Below, one piece after another: positions 60,785 through 64,000 of a stretch of DNA of 64,000 nucleotides (its first letter is position 1; every line of letters begins with the position of its first letter). The notes beneath the pieces were generated by a model. The model saw nothing but the letters and a program-made list of their open reading frames with translations, ran no database searches and was not told where the DNA came from. A program made the translations under genes and the position numbers. The stretch is taken from positions 166,376 to 230,375 of the forward strand of contig JACKJV010000006.1 in assembly GCA_020637775.1 (NCBI GenBank), written 5' to 3'. This DNA is from Brucellaceae bacterium (GTDB lineage: Bacteria > Pseudomonadota > Alphaproteobacteria > Rhizobiales > Rhizobiaceae).

Positions 60785-60812
60785 TGTGTGAGTTGATGCG
60801 GGAGACGTGCTG

Positions 60813-61475
60813 ATGCCGAATCAGGCGAGAGAATTGGCGATGATGTTTTATGCGATTTCCCAGGCAATTGAGGAGGAAAGGGATTTTCTGACCCGCCTCG
60901 ATGGCGCGATTGGCGACGCAGATCACGGCATTACCATGTCAACCGGCTTTCTGGCGGTCAATGCGGCCTTGTCAAAACTGGAAATGGAGCTAAGCACTCC
61001 GGCGGATGTCTTTGCGACTGCCGCCGACGCCTTCCTGAATGCCGTGGGTGCGTCGACCGGACCGTTATACGCAACCGCCTTTCTTCACGTCGGGAAAATA
61101 GCCCGGGAGAATCCGGATATCGACAGCGCCTTTCTTTGCGCCATGTACTCTTCCATTGCCGAGGGTATCCGCTATCGTGGCAAGGGATCGCGCGGAGACA
61201 AGACCATGCTTGATGCGTGGCTCCCTGCGGCAGAAGCTGCCAATGACGCTCATGCGCGCGGCGCAAGCCGGGCAGAGATTGCACGCGCGGCGGCAGAGGC
61301 CGCCTCGGCGGGTGCTGATGCCACTCGTTCCATGATCGCCTCGAAAGGAAGAGCGGCGCGCGTCGGGGACCGGTCACTGGGGCATGTTGATCCTGGCGCG
61401 GCCTCGGCCCGGATTATCACGAATGCCATCGCCGACTTTTTCGATGATACAGATGTTTCGCGCGGCCAAGCCTGA
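60813..61475 (+). CDS. Second DhaL-type kinase subunit
   Basis: A 220-residue DAK2-domain protein. RLDGAIGDADHGITMSTGF carries Asp30, Asp35 and Asp37, with NAVGASTGPLYATAF and GRAARVGDRSLGHVDPGAAS further on. It is clearly homologous to the DhaL at 57912 but diverged, so the two pairs are not recent copies. ATG 60813 has GGGAG 8-12 nt upstream, 28 bp after the fusion gene. Most likely partner: the DhaK domain of the SorC fusion. It may phosphorylate the same ligand, or modulate the regulator as E. coli DhaL does with DhaR. Confidence 0.92.
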   Translation: MPNQARELAMMFYAISQAIEEERDFLTRLDGAIGDADHGITMSTGFLAVNAALSKLEMELSTPADVFATAADAFLNAVGASTGPLYATAFLHVGKIARENPDIDSAFLCAMYSSIAEGIRYRGKGSRGDKTMLDAWLPAAEAANDAHARGASRAEIARAAAEAASAGADATRSMIASKGRAARVGDRSLGHVDPGAASARIITNAIADFFDDTDVSRGQA

Positions 61476-61570
61476 CCGCCGGCGAAGTGCCTACGATGTG
61501 CCTACTAATTTCCGGGCGACAAAACCGCTTTGGGATTGGCAGAAGAAATAATCGCAAAATCAGCGATTTA

Positions 61571-61646
<76 letters not shown>

Positions 61647-61719
61647 GCTGGCGCCATGCCTACCATAATCGGCGCGGGCTGCAAGCCTTTTGCTGCATCT
61701 CCAACACGGCTTGCGCGCC

Positions 61720-62454
61720 TCACGCCTGGTCGTAGTCGGGAAGATGCGCGAAAGCGGCGCGGAGCGCCTCCGACCAGCCCTCGGAGATTGTCCGGTAATA
61801 GGTGTCGTCGGCGGTGAAGCGGTGGCGCTGGCGAAGCTTGAAACTGTCCCTGTCGTAAAACATCAGGTCGAGTGGCAAGCCGACCGAAAGATTGGAGCGC
61901 AGCGTGGAATCGAAGGAGACGATCAGCAGCTTGGCCGCCTGCGCGAAGCTCATGTCCGGATCATAGGCGCGAACGATGATCGGACGGCCATATTTGTGCT
62001 CGCCGATCTGGAAGAAAGGGGTCTCCTCGCTCGTCTCGATGAAATTGCCTTCCGGATAGATGAGAAAAAGGCGCGGCTCGCTGCCGCGGATCTGGCCACC
62101 GAGAATGAAATTGGCGTGAAACGTGGTCTCGGCCTTCTGTCCGCCCTGGGCCGTGGTCGCGATGACCTCCTTGAGCGTGTCGCCGACAAGGCGCGCGGTC
62201 TGGAACATGGAGGGCGTGTCGAGCAGGGTGGAGCGGCGTTCGCCCGGTGCCTTGGAGCGCTCGTCCAGAAGGCTCACCACGGCCTGGGTCGTGGCCAGGT
62301 TGCCGGCCGAGAGCAGGACGATGGAGCGTTCACCCTCCACTTCCCATGAAAACATCTTGCGCATGACCGAAACATTGTCGACGCCGGCATTGGTGCGCGT
62401 GTCCGACATGAAGGCCAGGCCGCGGTTCATTTTCAGGGCGACACAATAGGTCAT
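61720..62454 (-). CDS. Anbu proteasome-like peptidase
   Basis: A 244-residue Ntn-hydrolase of the Anbu (ancestral beta-subunit) family, related to HslV and proteasome beta subunits. MTYCVALKMNRGLAFMSDTR puts Thr2 as the N-terminal nucleophile after Met removal, with Asp18 and Lys33 candidates in SDTRTNAGVDNVSVMRKMF. It lacks any propeptide. The linked transglutaminase and alpha-E genes form the recognised Anbu operon. Anbu forms open helical rings rather than closed barrels. Its physiological substrate is unresolved. It is the last gene of the leftward operon. Confidence 0.92.
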   Translation of the reverse strand: MTYCVALKMNRGLAFMSDTRTNAGVDNVSVMRKMFSWEVEGERSIVLLSAGNLATTQAVVSLLDERSKAPGERRSTLLDTPSMFQTARLVGDTLKEVIATTAQGGQKAETTFHANFILGGQIRGSEPRLFLIYPEGNFIETSEETPFFQIGEHKYGRPIIVRAYDPDMSFAQAAKLLIVSFDSTLRSNLSVGLPLDLMFYDRDSFKLRQRHRFTADDTYYRTISEGWSEALRAAFAHLPDYDQA

Positions 62455-62495
62455 GGCGGGAATCAGTCTCTGCGCGGATGTTGCACACGCTCCAT

Positions 62496-63290
62496 TTACT
62501 GCGCCACGTTGATGTTGACCGCAAGCGTTTCTTCGGCATGGCCGAAGCGGATGCCCGAAACGGGGCTGGCCTCGTTGTAGTCGCGGCCATGGGCAAGGCG
62601 CACATAACGCTCGTCGGGACAGACCCGGTTTGCACAGTCGAAGCCGACCCAGCCCAGCCCGTCGACATGGGCTTCCGCCCAGGCATGGCTGGCAACCTGC
62701 TGCTCGGTCCCGTCCATGTAGAGATAGCCCGACACATAGCGCGCGGGAACGCCCAGGGTCCGCGCCGCCGCACAGAAGACGTGGGTGTGATCCTGGCAGA
62801 CGCCGTGGCCGCCGGCCAGGGCCTCGGCCGCCGTGGTCGCCGCGTGGGTCATGCCCGGTTCATAGGCGATCCGGTCGGCGATCAGGCCCATCAGGGCATG
62901 CAGCCCGTCAAGGTCGCCACGCCCGCCCGATTCGCCGGCCAGCGCGCGGATGGCATCGTCCGGTTCGCTCAACGGCGTGGAGCCGACGAACAGCCAGAGC
63001 GGCGCCGGCCCCTTGTTGATGCCCAGAACGCCGGACGTGTCGCGGGTCTCGACCACGCCGGCGGCTTCGATGGACAGGTGATCGGTGCCGTCGCGGGCGC
63101 TGACCAGCCATGTCTCGTTGCCATAGCCGTCGACATAGCGCGCCTCCACCAGGCCGCCGGTGATGTCCAGCGTCCATGAGGTGACGCTCTGGCCCGCATC
63201 GTCGCGCGGGACGAGACGCAGCCGCTGCAACGCATAGGGTACGGCGCGGTCATAGAGATATTCGGTGTGATGGCGGATCGTCAGGCGCAT
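62496..63290 (-). CDS. Transglutaminase-like protein of the Anbu operon
   Basis: A 264-residue cysteine-hydrolase with an N-terminal beta domain (MRLTIRHHTEYLYDRAVPYA) and a papain-like transglutaminase core. The triad is Cys in GGHGVCQDHTH, His in ASHAWAEAHVD and Asp in GWVGFDCANR. It may cross-link or hydrolyse a peptide made by the accompanying ATP-grasp/alpha-E proteins. ATG 63290 is used; a TTG at 63299 would add three codons. It overlaps no gene and ends 42 bp before Anbu's start. The alpha-E gene lies immediately upstream. Confidence 0.93.
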   Translation of the reverse strand: MRLTIRHHTEYLYDRAVPYALQRLRLVPRDDAGQSVTSWTLDITGGLVEARYVDGYGNETWLVSARDGTDHLSIEAAGVVETRDTSGVLGINKGPAPLWLFVGSTPLSEPDDAIRALAGESGGRGDLDGLHALMGLIADRIAYEPGMTHAATTAAEALAGGHGVCQDHTHVFCAAARTLGVPARYVSGYLYMDGTEQQVASHAWAEAHVDGLGWVGFDCANRVCPDERYVRLAHGRDYNEASPVSGIRFGHAEETLAVNINVAQ

Positions 63291-63295
63291 GGCGG

Positions 63296-64000
63296 TCAAT
63301 AGAAGCGGTAGGCTTCGGCAATTTCACTGCCGAGCTTGTTGTTGCCGGAAATGAACTGCACGAGGAATTCGTGCAGGCCATGGTCGATGATGTCGGTGGC
63401 CGAGGTGGCCTTCAGGCGCGAAAGCGTTTCCTCCGCGGTGTCGTGGCACGTATGGCGGATGCCGTAGTCGCGCTCCAGGTAGCGCAGGTTGTCAACGATC
63501 GTCGTGGCGCAAAATGCCAGCGAGCGCGGCATGCGGGGGTTGAGAACGAGGAAATCCACGATATTGGCGGGCTTGTAGCGGACATCGTAGACCCAACGGT
63601 AGGACCGGTGGGCGGAAACCGACCGCAGGATCGATTCCCAATGCTGGGTGTCCAGCGCCGAGCCGACCCACGAGGTGCCCGGCAGCAGAACGTAATATTT
63701 CACATCCAGGATGCGCGCGGTGTTGTCGGCCCGTTCGATGAAGGTGCCAAGGCGGGCAAAGTCGAAGCGTTCGTCGCGCAGCATGGTCCCGACGAAGGCG
63801 CCGCGGATGAGGGCGGATTCGCGCTTGATGAGGTTGAGCAGTTCCGGCAGCTTCTTCTCGTCCACCATGCCGGTCAGGGCGGCCTTCAGGTTCATCCAGG
63901 CGGTATTGATGTTTTCCCAGACCTCCCGCGTCAGCGCGGTGCGCACCATGCGCCCGTTGTTGCGCGCTGTCTCGAAACATTGCAGCACGGAGGAGGAATT
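63296..64000 (-). CDS. Alpha-E domain protein (partial, 5' end off the window)
   Basis: At least 234 codons are visible; the start lies beyond the right edge. The helical alpha-E domain motifs are NGRMVRTALTREVWENINTAWM, FARLGTFIERADNTARILDVKY and YRWVYDVRYKPANIVDFLVLNPRMPRSLAFC. The protein accompanies a circularly permuted ATP-grasp enzyme in Anbu operons and is thought to act with it in making a peptide-type product. The gene for that ATP-grasp is expected just outside the window. It ends 6 bp before the transglutaminase start. Confidence 0.9.
   Translation of the reverse strand, partial: NSSSVLQCFETARNNGRMVRTALTREVWENINTAWMNLKAALTGMVDEKKLPELLNLIKRESALIRGAFVGTMLRDERFDFARLGTFIERADNTARILDVKYYVLLPGTSWVGSALDTQHWESILRSVSAHRSYRWVYDVRYKPANIVDFLVLNPRMPRSLAFCATTIVDNLRYLERDYGIRHTCHDTAEETLSRLKATSATDIIDHGLHEFLVQFISGNNKLGSEIAEAYRFY

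Overview
The window is a high-GC, gene-dense chromosomal segment that looks like a member of the Hyphomicrobiales (Rhizobiales) within Alphaproteobacteria. The evidence is a ChvE/GguA/GguB sugar transporter beside a GbpR-like LysR regulator, the F1-ATPase inhibitor zeta (DUF1476) next to purC-purS-purQ, an Anbu/transglutaminase/alpha-E operon, and a DUF1127 gene followed by hairpins with anti-Shine-Dalgarno loops. No prophage, insertion sequence, CRISPR array or rRNA operon was seen. There is one tRNA gene, tRNA-Thr(TGT). All family assignments come from reading the sequence; no database search was run.

Layout. 1-7.8 kb: purine synthesis (purQ, purS, purC, purB), rpe and small hydrolase or membrane genes. 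As read, purS and purC carry five single-base frameshifts within about 400 bp. 7.9-10.0 kb: a P1-family peptidase overlapping an orphan amino-acid-type binding protein. 10.1-15.5 kb: flavin reductase followed by a CoxD/CoxE/XdhC/XdhC/MocA-like maturation operon for molybdenum hydroxylases. 15.6-17.2 kb: three small secreted proteins resembling a pilin, a one-domain fimbrial chaperone and an unknown. 18.6-20.2 kb: DUF1176 protein, a Cuckoo-type sRNA array and its DUF1127 gene. 20.3-24.6 kb: acyl-CoA synthetase, an AroE-like dehydrogenase, AroQ and a LysR regulator.

24.8-35.2 kb is one long sugar operon: ChvE-GguAB uptake, galactose/arabinose 1-dehydrogenase, DgoK, DgoA, a ketodeoxyarabonate-type dehydratase, lactonase and ketoglutarate semialdehyde dehydrogenase. 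It merges the De Ley-Doudoroff route for D-galactose with the oxidative route for L-arabinose, but the sugar-acid dehydratase is absent. 35.2-45.6 kb: TPR-sulfotransferase, a Crp/Fnr-type regulator behind a perfect FNR-type box, a PQQ glucose-dehydrogenase-type enzyme whose membrane anchor is a separate divergent gene, an SDR, and a PaoABC-type molybdenum hydroxylase that the Cox/Xdh accessories may serve. 45.6-46.5 kb is decayed DNA with a response-regulator pseudogene, followed by an intradiol dioxygenase.

47.5-61.5 kb is the most distinctive region: a catabolic island for an unidentified polyol or keto-sugar. It has a Gfo/Idh dehydrogenase and a sugar isomerase diverging from a Tat-exported binding protein, two permeases, a tiny membrane protein, two unlike ATPases, a PfkB kinase, a DhaK-DhaL pair, and then a SorC-type regulator fused to a second DhaK and followed by a second DhaL. 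The two ATPases have complementary defects that predict one consensus and one degenerate ATP site. The regulator-kinase fusion suggests that substrate occupancy of a kinase domain is wired directly to transcription. The window closes with tRNA-Thr and an Anbu proteasome-like operon that runs off the right edge.
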